DNA from: Owenia fusiformis
Taxonomy: Eukaryota > Annelida > Polychaeta > Sabellida > Oweniidae
Assembly: GCA_903813345.2 (NCBI GenBank)
Contig: CAIIXF020000007.1
Span: 39,356,671 to 39,420,670, forward strand
Direction of reading: 5' to 3'
DNA: 64,000 nt
Shown: piece after piece, positions 45,220 through 57,782 of the stretch
Position numbering within the stretch: position 1 is the stretch's first letter
Layout of the letters: every line of letters starts with the position of its first letter
The notes under the pieces: model-generated
Told to the model about the DNA's origin: nothing
Databases searched by the model: none
What the model saw: only the letters and a program-made list of their open reading frames with translations
Translations under genes and position numbers: made by a program

Positions 45220-46921
45220 CTGATAGTCACAATGTTAAAGCACTATGAACAACATGCTTCGGGTCAGGCCATCATCCCCCTGTAGGGACACCTGCACAGT
45301 TGTCAATGACCCGAATGCATTCCCCAGCAGGTATGGTCTGATAGAAACCGATGATCTCACTTTTGAGTTCTGCAATTGTTCTGAGGTCAATTTCATACAC
45401 TCTATAGTGGGCTGTATAGCAAGGTTGGTCGGGGTCGGGAGCTGGGGATAATTTGATTGCTTAAATATAACCATATCATCATCCTACATTAGAATCCACT
45501 CAGTCTAACATCAATTTCTGGTGCGAAAGTTGTCATTTTTGAGTTTTACCCCCCTTGAAGACAAATTCTTGGGGGTACTATGACAAATGCTTATAACTAA
45601 AGAAGTATTTATTTGATCATCTTCATTTTTGACATGGGTAATAAACAGGTATGTCAAAGTAAAATTTGAAAAATTCATACGAATCGGGTGATTAATCCAT
45701 TCTATACATAATAATTGAGGTATTTTCAAGGGTCAATTTCAACATTTTCTGAATGTCGACATGAAGTGAAAAATATCATTATGAACCAATGACATATTTA
45801 TTGAATGTTTTTAGGCTTTAGAAAATAATTTGACTATATAAGCTAAAATAATAACATAAGAATTGTAGCATATTGATAATTCTTCATCGCTCTTCAGGCA
45901 CAAATAAACCCCACCCCTCCCCATTTTCGAATATAAAGGTCTATACCTGAAACTTCCTCAAATAGCTATATTTCAAAAACTATTACAGCCTACATTCCAA
46001 AATTTATCATGGTGATTATACACATCATACTCTGCATAAAATTAAGATTTATTAAGATTTATCCATTCTATAGCTAATAATTAAGGTATTTTCAAGGTTC
46101 AATTTCAGCATTTTTTGAATGTCGCCATGAAGTAAAAATTACATGACCCAATGACATATTTATTAAATGTTTTTAGGCTTTAGAAAATAATTTGTAAGAT
46201 AAGATAATAACATAAGAATTGTACGATATTGATAATTCTTCATCGCCATCCAGGGATAAATACCCCCCCCCCCCATCTGCGAAAATAAAGGTTTTACCTG
46301 AAACTTTTTCAAATAGCTATATTTCAGAAACTATTACAGCTTCCATTCCAAAATTTCTCTTGTTGATTATACACATCGTACTCTGCATATTATACATATA
46401 ATTGAAGTCTTAACACTTTTTGAGGGTGTAGCTAATAATAATAGTATATTTATTAGACATCTTAGAAATTAAAATATATGTTTTGGAAGGTTGTCACAAC
46501 ACTACAAGAGAGATATTTTGGATTGTCATCATTTTTGAGAATATTACAAAAACATATTTATATTATGCACTAATCACCTATTTTCATTTAACATAATTGA
46601 AATATATTATCCAGCTGGTTTTAATGATTTTAGTATATGCATTTAATCCTGAGATGCACTTAGATTTGATATCCATGACGTAATCGTTTCTTTTTTGTTT
46701 GAAATTTAGTCTCTAAGCATAAAACTATAAGCATTAAATCTGTATGCTTTGGGATATACATAATCAATACCGATGACTAAACATTCAATTGACAACATTC
46801 AGGCAATATGCTTGACAACATTCAATAATGATTTATATGTTCGACCAATATGTTTTTGAATAACTTCACCAATACACTTTGCTTAAGAATTTACTTCAAC
46901 ATTTGCTTCAAGCAGTTATTG

Positions 46922-47673
46922 TTAGTTATCAACATCGCCTGAAAAGATTTCATCTATGAAATTGTTGACTTCATTATCTGCCATATCATCATCAATTTCG
47001 TCATCTGATTCTTCGTTATAAATGTCTACCAACTCTTGTGGAAGAATGGCATTTGGATTTTCAGCCCATTGTATATCAAGTTCGCCATCTTCTAGGATCC
47101 ACCCATTTTCTGCTGGAGAAGGTATATCCATTTGGGCTTTGTGAGACTGCTTCCATATGTAACCTTGCTAGTTACTTCTTTTACAATGTTGAACAAGGGA
47201 TGACCTGCATGGAGGAAGGAGACTGATCTATCCCATCATAGTTGTTGATAGAGGCTTGAGGTTGAAATCTGTTGGCAAAATTTATGTATCGTGCATGATT
47301 GATGTCTGTTTTTTTTTCTTTTCCCCGTACATGATGCACATTAATCTTTTGAGTTTTTGAAGATGCCTTGGTCAAGAACTATAAATTTTCCAAGTTCTTG
47401 AAAGATTGCATCCGTGTCCTCCCTCTTGATCAGCTGTTCTAGAGGGTTTATTTTTCCCTTTCTCATGAAGGCATTGGTAGTATGACACCCTGTAAAACAG
47501 TGGATACCGATCAGGGTGGCTGTGATTGGATCACCCAACACTGCTGCAACTGTCTTCAGATCAATTAGGCGCCCCCTGTTTGAAACTCCAGTGTCAAACA
47601 GTACTTTGAGAAGTAGGTGTTTGCTGTAAATCAGCAGGAGTATGATAACATCGGTGTCTTTTCTTTCTAACAA
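46922..47673 (-). pseudogene. Decayed uncharacterised gene (GC-x-TT/FEN-like signature), 3' part
   Basis: Read from 47673 downwards the frame has DTDVIILLLIY, RGRLIDLKTVAAVLGD, then IGIHCFTGCHTTNAFMRKGK, then LGKFIVLDQ. This resembles a family of uncharacterised invertebrate proteins whose signature is FTGCDTTSAFxGKGK, reminiscent of FEN/XPG-type nucleases (recalled, not searched). Here D of GCD is H. A frameshift near 47345 leads to RYINFANRF, then a further break, then GWILEDGELDIQWAENPN and an acidic C-terminus (EESDDEIDDDMADNEVN) ending at 46922. The C-terminal end lies in the left arm of the inverted repeat and is mirrored in the right arm. Confidence 0.6.
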
Positions 47674-48412
47674 AAATCATATATATGACATTGTCAAGAG
47701 AGTACAAAAACTGCTTAATCCATTGAAGGCACTTACATCAAAAATTAACTCGAAACATCTGGAGACAATGTACAACTCATTCATAAGGCCTCATTTTGAC
47801 TACACAGGCATTCTTTATCATTCATCAACTCAAGTACTGATCAATATCCCTAGCAAGTTACATTATCAGGCTGCATTATTGTGTTCTGGGTGTCTCCGTG
47901 GCTCTGATACAGGTAAAGTTATGGGGGTCTTAAACTGGTGCACACTATCCCAAAGGAGGGAACAACACATTCTTAACTTCATGTACAAAGTAATTAGAAA
48001 CCAGGTACCCTCCTTTGTATCTTCAATATTCAAAGAATTCAAAAATCAAGCTACCAGAAGAACAAGCAATACAGAGGTATACCAAGTTCCTATAAGGTCA
48101 ACTGCCCAATTTATTAAATCCCCTATTCCTAATGCATTATCACTGTGGAACAAATTACCTAAACCTCTTTTAGAATATGCCTTAAAATTTTCACTACCAT
48201 CGTTCAAAAAAGAGAATAATCAGTTCAACGTCCCTGATTAATTTAACAAGGTCTCAAGAAATCACTCTCAACAGAGCTCGTGTTGACTTATTTTTGAAAG
48301 CAAGACTTTTTGCACACCAATTTACTTTTATAGACTCGGCTCATTGTTCTTGCGGCAAACCTGAAACACTAAAACATTTATTTTTCAAGTGTCCTCTATG
48401 CCAAATTAATTC
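47672..48412 (+). pseudogene. L2-like retrotransposon fragment (RT thumb to C-terminus)
   Basis: Homologous to the C-terminal third of the 41759-44209 protein: HIYDIVKRVQKLLNPLKAL, MYNSFIRPHFDYTGI, YQAALLCSGCLRGSDTGKV and LWNKLPKPL match in order. After the stop at 48241 a shifted frame gives RARVDLFLKARLFAHQF and CSCGKPETLKHLFFKC, the same C-x-C-x7-H-x4-C motif. It is clearly diverged from the 40174 element, so a different, older copy. It sits in the loop of the 5-kb inverted repeat. Confidence 0.88.
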
Positions 48413-48474
48413 TTCCTCCATGTAGTTCATCCCTTGTTCAACATTGTAAAAGATGTAACTACCAAGGTTACATA

Positions 48475-48575
48475 TTGAAGCAGTCTCACAAAGCCCAAAT
48501 GGACGAAATTGATGATGATATAACAGAAAATGAAGTCAACATTTTCATGAAATCTTTTCAGGTGATGTTGATAAC
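48475..48575 (+). pseudogene. Mirror copy of the gene 3' end in the right arm
   Basis: The plus strand encodes DEIDDDITENEVNIFM, the counterpart of DEIDDDMADNEVNNFI at the end of the minus-strand remnant. Both arms thus carry the last codons of the same gene in opposite orientation. Confidence 0.7.
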
Positions 48576-50235
48576 TAACAATGTTCAACTGCTTGAAGCA
48601 AATGTTGAAGTGAATACTCAAGCAAATTGTATTGGTGAAGTTATTCAAAAACATATTGGTGGAACATATTAATCATTATTGAATGTTGTCAAGCATATTG
48701 ACTGGATGTTGTCAATTGAATGTTTAGTCATCGGTATTGATTATGTATATCCTAAAGCATACAGATTTAATGATTATAGTTTTATGCTTAGAGACTAAAT
48801 TTCAAACAAAAAAGAAACGATTACATCATAGATATCAAATCTAAGTGCATCTCAGGATTAAATGCATATACTAAAATCATTAAAACCAGCTGGATAATAT
48901 ATTTCAATTATGTTAAATGAAAATAGGTGATTAGTGCATAATATAAATATGTTTTTGTAATATTCTCAAAAATGATGACAATCCAAAATATCTCTCTTGT
49001 AGTGTTGTGACAACCTTCCAAAACATATATTTTAATTTCTAAGATGTCTAATAAATATACTATTGTTATTAGCTACACCCTCAAAAAGTGTTAAGACTTC
49101 AATTATATGTATAATATGCAGAGTACGATGTGTATAATCAACAAGAGAAATTTTGGAATGGAGGCTGTAATAGTTTCTGAAATATAGCTATTTGAAAAAG
49201 TTTCAGGTAAAAACCTTTATTTTCGCAGATGGGGGGGGGGGTATTTATCCCTGGATGGCGATGAAGAATCATCAATATCGTACAATTCTTATGTTATTAT
49301 CTTAGCTTATATAGTCAAATTATTTTCTAAAGCCTAAAAACATTTAATAAATATGTCATTGGGTCATGTAATTTTTACTTCATGGCGACATTCAAAAAAT
49401 GCTAAAATTGAACCTTGAAAATACCTTAATTATTAGCTATAGAATGGATAAATCTTAATTATATGTCTTTTATGCAGAGTATGATGTGTATAATCACCAT
49501 GATAAATTTTGGAATGTAGGCTGTAATAGTTTCTGAAATATAGCTATTTGAGGAAGTTTCAGGTATAGACCTTTATATTCGAAAATGGGGAGGGGTGGGG
49601 TTTATTTGTGCCTGAATAGCGATGAAGAATTATCAATATGCTACAATTCTTATGTTATTATTTTAGCTTATATAGTCAAATTATTTTCTAAAGCCTAAAA
49701 ACATTCAATAAATATGTCATTGGTTCATAATGATATTTTTCACTTCATGTCGACATTCAGAAAATGTTGAAATTGACCCTTGAAAATACCTGAACTAATA
49801 TCTTTAGGATGGACTAATCACCCGATTTGTATGAATTTTTCAAATTTTACTTTTCCATACCTTTTAATTACCCATGCCAAAAATGAAGGTGATCAAATAA
49901 ATACTTCTTTAGTTATAAGCATTTGTCATAGTACCCCCAAGAATTTGTCTTCAAGGGGGGTAAAACTCAAAAATGACAACTTTCGCACCAGAAATTGATG
50001 TTAGACTGAGTGGATTCTAATGTAGGATGATGATATGGTGATATTTAAACAAAAAAATTATCCCCAGCTCCCGACCCCGACCAACCTTGCTATACAGCCC
50101 ACTACTATCTTTGCCGTATCCCCACAGGTAGGGAATTATATTTTGAACTACGGGTAGCTAAGCCTACAGCGCAAAAATGCCTACTGGAGCATGTTCTTTA
50201 AAGTGCTGTAACATTTTGAATATCAGTCTGTTGGC

Positions 50236-50764
50236 CTAAGATATCAGGGAGTCATTTCCTAAAATGCCAAAGATAGGAGGGAAATAACGCAAGGGTTTCC
50301 TTTTTTGATCACCTTTTATTATTAATCCACAATCACCAACAGTGGTGACATATTGTTTTACTCTCCAACCTTTCTGTGGCCAAGTGTTCGGAGATTTGTG
50401 TTCGGCGCCTGTATGAGCGTTTGCCTCTTTGTTGCTATTAAAACATTGTACATGGCATTGCTTTTTAGGTAACATTACTACAACTTAAGTTGATTGTGTT
50501 TTGTAGCTGTATGTGCGTTATCATACAGCTGCCTGTGTGTTGAAGGTCACTGAGCTCGAGTTGTCCCTTGATCTAAAATGACGAAACATCAAATTATTTG
50601 AAAATTGATGTTTGATTTGATGCCTTCACATAATATTATGGGTATAATCGGATTGGCTAATTGCTCCTTGACGTTATTCACTAAAATCTACTCACTTATG
50701 CCTGGGTCACATTTTCTCCTATTTATTGGCCTGAGCCCGGTCGATGATCGGAGTAAATGTGACT
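50236..50764. other. No gene supported
   Basis: An open frame at 50236-50475 (-) of 79 codons contains several Cys and His but no arrangement I can assign with confidence. The rest is non-coding. Confidence 0.4.
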
Positions 50765-50769
50765 CAGTC
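50765..50769. repeat. CAGTC target duplication, left
   Basis: CAGTC precedes CACTAGGGA here and follows CCCAAGTG at 52411-52415. Confidence 0.87.
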
Positions 50770-52410
50770 CACTAGGGATGAACTGGAAACGAGGGAGGTT
50801 TTGCCTCGTATCAAAATGGCTGCGAATAAAAAGTAGCATTTGATTTATCTCGTTCCAAGACTATCTCTACGTTCTAGTCTTGCGGGGGTTGTATTGAAGC
50901 GCATGTTGTTTTTCAAAATTAGTAATTTAACGGCTCTACCTACGCATATATTGCTTACCTCTATCGATTCTCAACACCACAAGAAACGTTCTTTTAAAGG
51001 CATGAAAGACGCGGCTGCCTCAAATCGAAGTAATATGCACTTCAAATTTTAAATCGACTAAGTTATTATAAATGTCCTCCACATCTTCGGAAACTATTCC
51101 CGAACGCGTTACAAACATTACCGAAGTGATGACTTCGCAAGATGAATTCGCTAAATTGAATTTCGACAATCTACTGCTGGTTGCTTTTAATGATAATTTT
51201 TTTTAATGATAAGATCAACGAAATTTGAAAAATCAAACTTACCGGATATGCCGCCATTGTGTACCAAAGAAACCAGCTTAGTTCAGTAATTTCCGTAATA
51301 CACAAGATAAGCATTCGGTAAGATTTTTTTCTTTTCACGATTTTCGTGATTTTATCTAAAAGTTTCAAATTACAACTTAATGTTTAGAATGGTAAATAGT
51401 TCGTAAATTCCAGTTTTAAAATATGAAAAAATATATTTTGAAAACGTAACCCTACTATCACACCAAACTAGTTTTCACTACGTTCTCGAAAACGGGCTTC
51501 AACTGTGTACGAACTGACTGGACGTACTTAGAACCTTTTGAGGTCTATTTACAAACTTCATCGAACGTACTCGAACGCGTAGGTCCCCTAGAATTTAGAA
51601 CATGCTCAAAATCTTCTCGTGGTCGATACGTTCTACAATTAGTACGAGTGACAACGTACTAACGACGAGCTGGACGTACTACGAACGGAACCGTCGTTCT
51701 TCAATCCTACGAGGTACGTTTTCACAACGAGTTGAACTGTCTGAGGACGTATTGAGAACGAGGTAGAACTAATTGTAAACGGGTTTAAACTGTTTAAGAA
51801 CGTATTCAAGACTGCTTATGAACGAGTTAGCAAAAATATAGCTATCACACCAAACACGTTGCCACTGCGTTCTTCAAAACTGTTTTTAAACTGTGTGCGA
51901 ACGGAATGGACGTAGCTGCAATTTTCTAAGGTCTATTAACGAACTTCATGAACGTTCTCAGACGGGAAGGTGATTTTAGAATTTTGGATCGATTCAAAAT
52001 TCGATGGCGACTATACCGTTCTGTGATCAGGTCATGATGACCTTCTAGACTAAGTGACGCGTTATACGACGTTGCACACCGACCTGGTACGATCTGAACG
52101 AACTGCGAATGAGATGGACGTATTGAAGACTGTTTATGAACGAAGTAGCTAATTATTTTAGACATATTTCCCGACCACAGCCAGATTGAGGTTTTACGAC
52201 TTTTTCGTAGGACTGGCAAGAACGGGTAAGAACTAGTTTGGTGTGATAGGGGGTAACTTACAAACCACTTACTTGCCAAATATTTAGTTGTAATTTGAAG
52301 GACAAAAGCACAAAAATCGTGAAAGAAAAAATCTGACCAAAAGCTCCATTTTCATTGCGACCATTTTGATTCGAGGCAAAACCTCCCTCGTTTCCAGTTC
52401 TTCCCAAGTG
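50770..52410. mobile_element. 1.64-kb foldback element, CAC...GTG ends, CAGTC duplication
   Basis: The ends are CACTAGGGATGAACTGGAAA and the complement of CACTTGGGAAGAACTGGAAA; terminal inverted similarity extends about 65 bp. A further paired block, 51305-51420 with 52255-52345 (around TTTCACGATTTTxGTG and TTCAAATTACAACT), shows that the arms once continued. The left arm carries about 480 extra bases (50835-51304) and a separate element (51458-52246) occupies the middle. The exact CAGTC repeats are GC-containing and informative. No recognisable coding sequence. Confidence 0.85.
51458..52246. mobile_element. Nested TA-flanked inverted-repeat element
   Basis: Ends TCACACCAAACTAGTTTTC / complement of TCACACCAAACTAGTTCTT with TA on each side (51456-51457, 52247-52248). 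A partial internal copy of the end, TATCACACCAAACACGTT, at 51842 suggests two joined units. The interior is rich in GAACG/CGTTC motifs. TA duplication suggests a Tc1/mariner-mobilised MITE; alternatives exist because the ends are themselves TATCA...TGATA. Confidence 0.65.
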
Positions 52411-52415
52411 CAGTC

Positions 52416-53470
52416 ATAACCGGGGTTTTGACCAATATGGACACATCATTTATATGAAAGTTGTTTTCACTCCGACGGTCCCACACACTCTACTATTCCC
52501 AACCCCTAAGTCTATGTCCATATTGAGAAAAAATTGAGAATATGTCGAGGGCTCAGACTGAAGTGAGGGTGTTTTAAAACTTTTCATTTTCCAAATCAAA
52601 TAAATGGAAAGAAACATTGCTGTAGATATGAAGGAAGTTCAAGAAGTTAATGAACCACACAACAAAGATGAACCACAATAATATATTATACTAAATGATA
52701 CATATGATCTTATCTTATGGTTTATATATTCAAAATACCTTTAAATGTAGGGAATCTGCTGCTTTGGAATGGTCTAGATCTATTGCACAGGACAGAAAGC
52801 TAGCGAATATACACTCCAACAGTTTATAGTTATTGCCGAAATCTAAGTCTACACAAGCAGCCAAAGATAATGACCCTTTTGCTCAATGGGTCCCATAGAT
52901 ATGATATTCGGCTAAGGCAGGAAGTTGTCACCTACTAGGCAGACAGTCCATAACATAAGTTCGTATATATATTACCAAATATGGTGTTAAACCACACACA
53001 TTTCCTGGAACATACAATAGAATAGTATGTGATAAAATTTTTGTTTTACTTTATTTCCTCAATACTTTTTAGCTGAATTATCTATTCCCTGGTCTGTTTT
53101 TCCAAACTATTGACATTGCTCCTTTCAACCTTTACTGGTCCAAAATTGAAGATTTGGGTCCAATTCCTGTCTGGAATTATTTCTGGTTTTCCAGTAAGAA
53201 CATTTTGTATTCCCTGATTGACTTTCTCTGATATATACAACTGGAAATTGGCAACTCCACGGAGTAGCAAATCCCAATTAACGCTAGGTTAATGAATGTG
53301 TATATGTCAAAATGTAATATTTAATTTACCCATCTACTCTGCCCTTAATTTTTACTGGCATATATTAAAAAACATACATTAGAGATGTTTTCAAATGTTT
53401 GGGTGACTGTTAAGCAGTTTCAAAGGCAAAAATCACAAAGACAATACAATATTTGAGATATTGAACAAAT
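52416..53470. other. No gene supported
   Basis: AT-rich. The open frame 53082-53270 (-) is short and unrecognised. Confidence 0.45.
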
Positions 53471-53474
53471 AGTT

Positions 53475-53620
53475 CAATCTACTTTCGGTGAGTACCTTTG
53501 CATCTTTTACAAGTGATATTCCACGAAGCCCGGAGGGCTAGTGGAATATCATTTTGTGAAACTGTCACCGAAGAGCTAGGTATTCACCGAAAGTAGAGTG
53601 AAATATTTGTTATATTATAT
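53475..53620. repeat. Short palindrome of about 145 bp
   Basis: AAATAGTTCAATCTACTTTCGGTGAGTACC pairs with GGTATTCACCGAAAGTAGAGTGAAATA (first and last arms), and TGATATTCCACGAAGCCC pairs with GGGCTAGTGGAATATCA around 53540-53547. A MITE-like foldback. No clear target duplication. Confidence 0.7.
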
Positions 53621-55590
53621 CACCGTCTGATTCTATGTGTTTCCTTATTGACTTGAAATACAGGTATATGTATATCTGATTGAAGATTGGGATGCCCTTG
53701 TCGCATGTAAATAATAATAAATAATTACACTCCTTCTCGCCTGGGGCTTCTGTCGAGTAGATATGACCGACATTGTATTATTAGTCCCAGGATTTTAATA
53801 TACCATCTGAAAACAATAACGGCAATTTATGACTTATTTAAAGTCAAATCTTTCTTACGCCCATTCCAGATATAAGCGTGCAATTGGCATTTGAACATTT
53901 TGAAAATTAAAGTTTTCCCGATTTGTTTGAAAGTGATACATGGGAATGTACATTATCTTGGGAGGAAGAATTCAAAAAATTGGCAATTAGTCATTAACAT
54001 TATTGATTTAAACAATGGTTGAACTATGGTACCCCTTTATTTGAAAAAGTCAACATGTTATGTACGCAATCTAGGTTTTATTCGGAATTAGGGTACTAAA
54101 TCGCAATTGAGGGTATAGCAAATCGGATAATGCATCCATTTTTTATTTTTATATGGTTTTCTAGTCACCTTACACATGAATATTTTTCCTCAATGCCTTT
54201 TATATTTTTAAACCAAACGTTAGTTTTCATGAACTGGAAAATGAAACTTTTCCTTTATGGAACTTTTAAAAATACAATATCTTTGATTACGCCTATGTCA
54301 ACAAGAAAATCATATTATACAATTTTCTTTTCAAATTAAGTCTGATGATCTTCTTTTTTGTTAGATACAGATTCCTTCGGACTGCATACATTGTCACGGT
54401 TAAGTCACAGCTGTCCCCGAAATCATTTACTGAATAACAATGTACAAAACTCTCATTTTATTAACTAGTTGATATCATCATCACTCAATCGCCTTGCTCA
54501 CTTGAGTTGATATTAACTCGTTGTATGACGTGCACGGACCTGGGGACAATTTGGGAAATACGGGCTGATCTCAGCTTTGAGCGTTAATCTCTGCCTTGTT
54601 TGAAAAGCTAACTATGTGTTTTGAATATCATTTTGAAGTATTTTTATTCGCATTTCAGTGAAATTATTTTTCCTTCAAAATTCTGATGGGATCCAACATA
54701 TTTTTAAAGTTAAATATATCCCGACATGGTCAAATACGCTGTAAGACGTAACGCTTTACGCTTACAGGGCTCTTTGAAATTGGGATAACTTTTGAAATAA
54801 TGATCAAAATCCCACAAAAAATTCACAATTTATTCAATGGAACATGTTCATTTATGACGTCACAATTGCTTAACGGCCCCAGTTCAAATTATCTTATATG
54901 AACGCTTTTAAAACTTTCAAAATTGTGTAAGATTTTGAAGGCGAATGGGACGAGCAATACGTTTGCCTTCATTTAACCTTCTAATTTAAGTCTGATCTGA
55001 AAGAAAAATTAACTGCACAATATTGTCATGGCAAAATTTACAAAACAATAACCAGTTTGTTTATTTTGCAAATAATATAAAAATAAGAGGTGGTATTCGA
55101 GACTTGAAAAAAATGTGACGCATCGATTTTTTGCCACAAATTCCATACATATCAATTTTTACCAACGCCCCAAGTGGATTACTTGACCGTTTTTCAAAAT
55201 TCAAAAACATTTTAGAAATATGGTCTTCGAGATCTTGATACCCTATGAATTTTGTCATGATTAGATAAGGATAAGTATTCTATTTTTAAGTTGACTAAAC
55301 TTGACAAAAATGTGACGCTTTTGACGTTGTAAGGCTGTTTGCGCCCTATGCTTCTCATTGTTTTGTCTTGGTTTTTGACGCCATAATGTTACGCTAATTG
55401 TCCCCAGTTTCGTGCGACGTGTATTGACTAAATGTAATCACTCAGAATGTTGTGATATTGCATATATATAAATTTAAGCTTCACTTCCAGCATTGACAAT
55501 GTCAAACAAGAACTAGTCACGTTAATTAGTCTTTTTATTCGTACTCATCATCTGTACGATATAGGTTACATATCACTAGGCGTTATTTTC
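53621..55590. other. Non-coding; possible very diverged inverted repeat at 54530-55430
   Basis: GTGCACGGACCTGGGGACAATT near 54532 and AATTGTCCCCAGTTTCGTGC near 55398 are in inverted orientation. Weaker inverted similarity lies between (GTAAGACGTAACGCTTTACG against TGTGACGCTTTTGACG). This may be an old foldback. Nothing else recognised. Confidence 0.35.
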
Positions 55591-55599
55591 AACATCCGA

Positions 55600-56580
55600 C
55601 CAAATTTGCTTCCAGCTCATTGCTCATTTATTTCACAAAGCACCTGGGTTCTGACCACCCATTTAATGTCTACTTGATCTGGCCATTGGGAAAACTGTTA
55701 ATCCTCTTCGTCATCAACTTAACTTTCTCATCTTCAACATCATGATCAGTTTCATCATAGTTCATTGTATTGAATGATATACCGGCTTTCATCATATATT
55801 TTGGCAACGAAATCATCAAATTAGCAATCTGCATCTGTTTCAGCAGATGAATGTTATGACATCAACGATTTCAGTTATATTATTGGAGGCCCTTAGCTTT
55901 GTTATCGTCAAATTGTCATTGAAATCACCGTGTTTGCAAACGTCACAACATGCGACTAATTACTTACTGCAGAAAATTAATTGTAACAATGTTTGAATCG
56001 ATTTCTTTGAATTTGGGTATTAGAGTGTCAATTAAACGAAACAGAGTAGATGTGGACTTTCTTCGCAAACTATATCGAGTATCTCAAAACGTTGTGCTTC
56101 AGTTCTGAGTCTTCTTTCTAATATACAACAGTTGGAAAATAGTCAATCCGGGCAGATGGTTCCAGTTCGCATCCTGTACTTCTGTAGATTTGGGAGAGCT
56201 TTCATCATTACGAACATTTTGTGGTCTTTCAAAATATTCATGTGCTTTAACTCACTTTGATTCTGATGCCTTATTCTTTCCACTTATCAAATTCAACTCA
56301 AGTGTTAGAAAATTCAAAAAACTAATTTCTCTTGTTCAACTTCCACAATTTGCAATATTCTCTGTACGTTCTTTCTCTTCTTGTACCTTTATTTGTTTCC
56401 ATTGTCCAAATTTGAACGAACGCTGTATCTTATCTTGAATTTCTTGAATTGTTGGTCCAAGTTCATTTTTGACAAATGTTTCTAGATTTAAAGGTACATC
56501 AATGTTTGTCTTCCATAATGCTTTGAGGATTAGGGTCGTGTTCTGATGATAAACACAGACATCTTGAACGATTTAGGAAT
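55600..56580 (-). pseudogene. Decayed coding region, uncharacterised transposon-type gene
   Basis: Read on the minus strand from about 56580, an unbroken run of about 70 codons contains LILKALWKTNIDVPLNL, FVKNELGPTIQEIQDKIQ and RSFKFGQWKQIKVQEEKE before a stop near 56350. Further on, from about 55860, broken frames give FDDFVAKIYDESRYIIQYNE, then FSQWPDQVDIKWVVRTQVLC. The latter resembles a C-terminal module (D.VAxxYdxxWYxG...FxWPxxxDxxWVxxxxVLC) of uncharacterised, often transposon-associated, invertebrate proteins, recalled and not searched. Several stops and shifts mark it as dead. Confidence 0.45.
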
Positions 56581-56950
56581 TACACAAGTCTGATTATATT
56601 TTAGCCTCATACTATAAAAATATAGTGATTTTGACATCATTGGGTTTTTTTGCGCCGACAGAATTTCAAGTATAGATTTTGTTTAAAAATGTTCCATTTA
56701 AATATGGCAGCAGGAAGACGTAACATAAAATTGTTATGTACGTTATCAATTCGAACGTACATAACCTGACAATTTTTCGTAGTATATAATCAAACAGTGC
56801 CAATTTACTCTATGTACCAGTTAAACAACTTAGTCTACAAGTAATTGGTACCTATATAAACTCAAACTATTCATCGATAAATCTTCAACAAGACCTTCAT
56901 CTTGAAGAGGCTGATTATCCATCAATTTTTAAGTATTCATGCTAATACCC

Positions 56951-56955
56951 ATTTT
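56951..56955. repeat. ATTTT target duplication, left
   Basis: ATTTT precedes CACAGGCTGG and follows CCAGCCTGTG at 57783-57787. Low complexity, so weaker than the other four duplications. Confidence 0.65.
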
Positions 56956-57782
56956 CACAGGCTGGTATCGAAATATTTGTCCGCTGTGACGGAGCATGCT
57001 ATTTTTCATAAAAACACTAAGAATACTTCACGATTTATTTTTTAACTCATATGTTTCGTTATATCATACAAAATTACTTACTCCATGCAATGGATGTATC
57101 ATTTGCGGGTAACTTTCACATCTGTTTGAAGTCCAATTACGCTGGGAAGAAAAGCTATTGAAAATGGCGCCGGAGTACCATACTTCAAAATGTACCATTT
57201 CTTGTTTAACTTTCTAATGGCACGAGTGACACGATAATATTTACACATGGTTTCAGCATAACTATGAAGGTATAAATGAGATGTTGATGTATTTGGTCTT
57301 TTTAATTCTTTTATAAAAAATAATGTTTAATTTTTTGTCCGCTGTGACGGAGCAGTTGCAAATGTGAACTGTGAAAATGCTCCGTCACAGCGGACAAAAA
57401 ATATTAATATTATTTTTTATAGAAAAAATTAAAAAGATCCAATGCATTAATATCTCATTAATACATTCAGAGTTATGCTGAAAACATATGTTAATATTAT
57501 CGTGTCACTATATCATGCCATTAAAAAGTTAAAAAAGAAATGGTACATTTTAGAGTTTGATACTCTGGGGTCGTTTTCAATAGATTTTACTCCTAGCTTT
57601 ATTGGACTTCAAACAGAAGTGAAGGTTACACGCAAATGATATATCCATTGCATGGAGTAAATAATTATCTTTGATATAACGAAACATATGAGTTAAAAAA
57701 TAAATCGTGAAGCATTCTTAGTGTTTTTATGAAAAATAGCATGCTCCGTCACAGCGGACAAATCTTTCGATACCAGCCTGTG
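56956..57782. mobile_element. 827-bp foldback element, CAC...GTG ends, ATTTT duplication
   Basis: Long arms (about 56956-57354 and 57378-57782) with a loop of about 23 bp. The ends are CACAGGCTGGTATCGAAA and its complement. TTGTCCGCTGTGACGGAGCA occurs four times, near both outer ends and flanking the loop, twice in each orientation, so each arm has the same box at its outer and inner edge. No coding capacity. Confidence 0.83.

Larger units (their letters stand above)
45220..50235. mobile_element. 5-kb inverted-repeat (foldback) element carrying gene remnants
   Basis: The left arm (about 45220-47220) is the inverted counterpart of the right arm (about 48418-50235). The outer ends pair as CAGACTGATAxTCAxAATGTTA. 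A highly similar core pairs from 45407 (AGTGGGCTGTATAGCAAGG) with 50103, inward through 46430/49080 and 46920/48560, to 47131-47219 with 48418-48500. The arms differ by indels: about 110 bp at 47010-47120 is absent on the right, and 45265-45400 differs from 50108-50190. The loop (47221-48417) holds part of a minus-strand gene and an L2-like fragment. No target duplication found. Confidence 0.82.

Noticed and set aside
45220-50235. Membership of the 5-kb inverted repeat in the CAC/5-bp group
   Set aside because: The outermost paired bases are CAGACTG and no 5-bp direct repeat flanks them.
50236-50475. 79-codon minus-strand frame with Cys/His residues, considered as a THAP-like zinc finger
   Set aside because: The Cys and His spacing does not fit C-x2-4-C-x35-50-C-x2-H convincingly.
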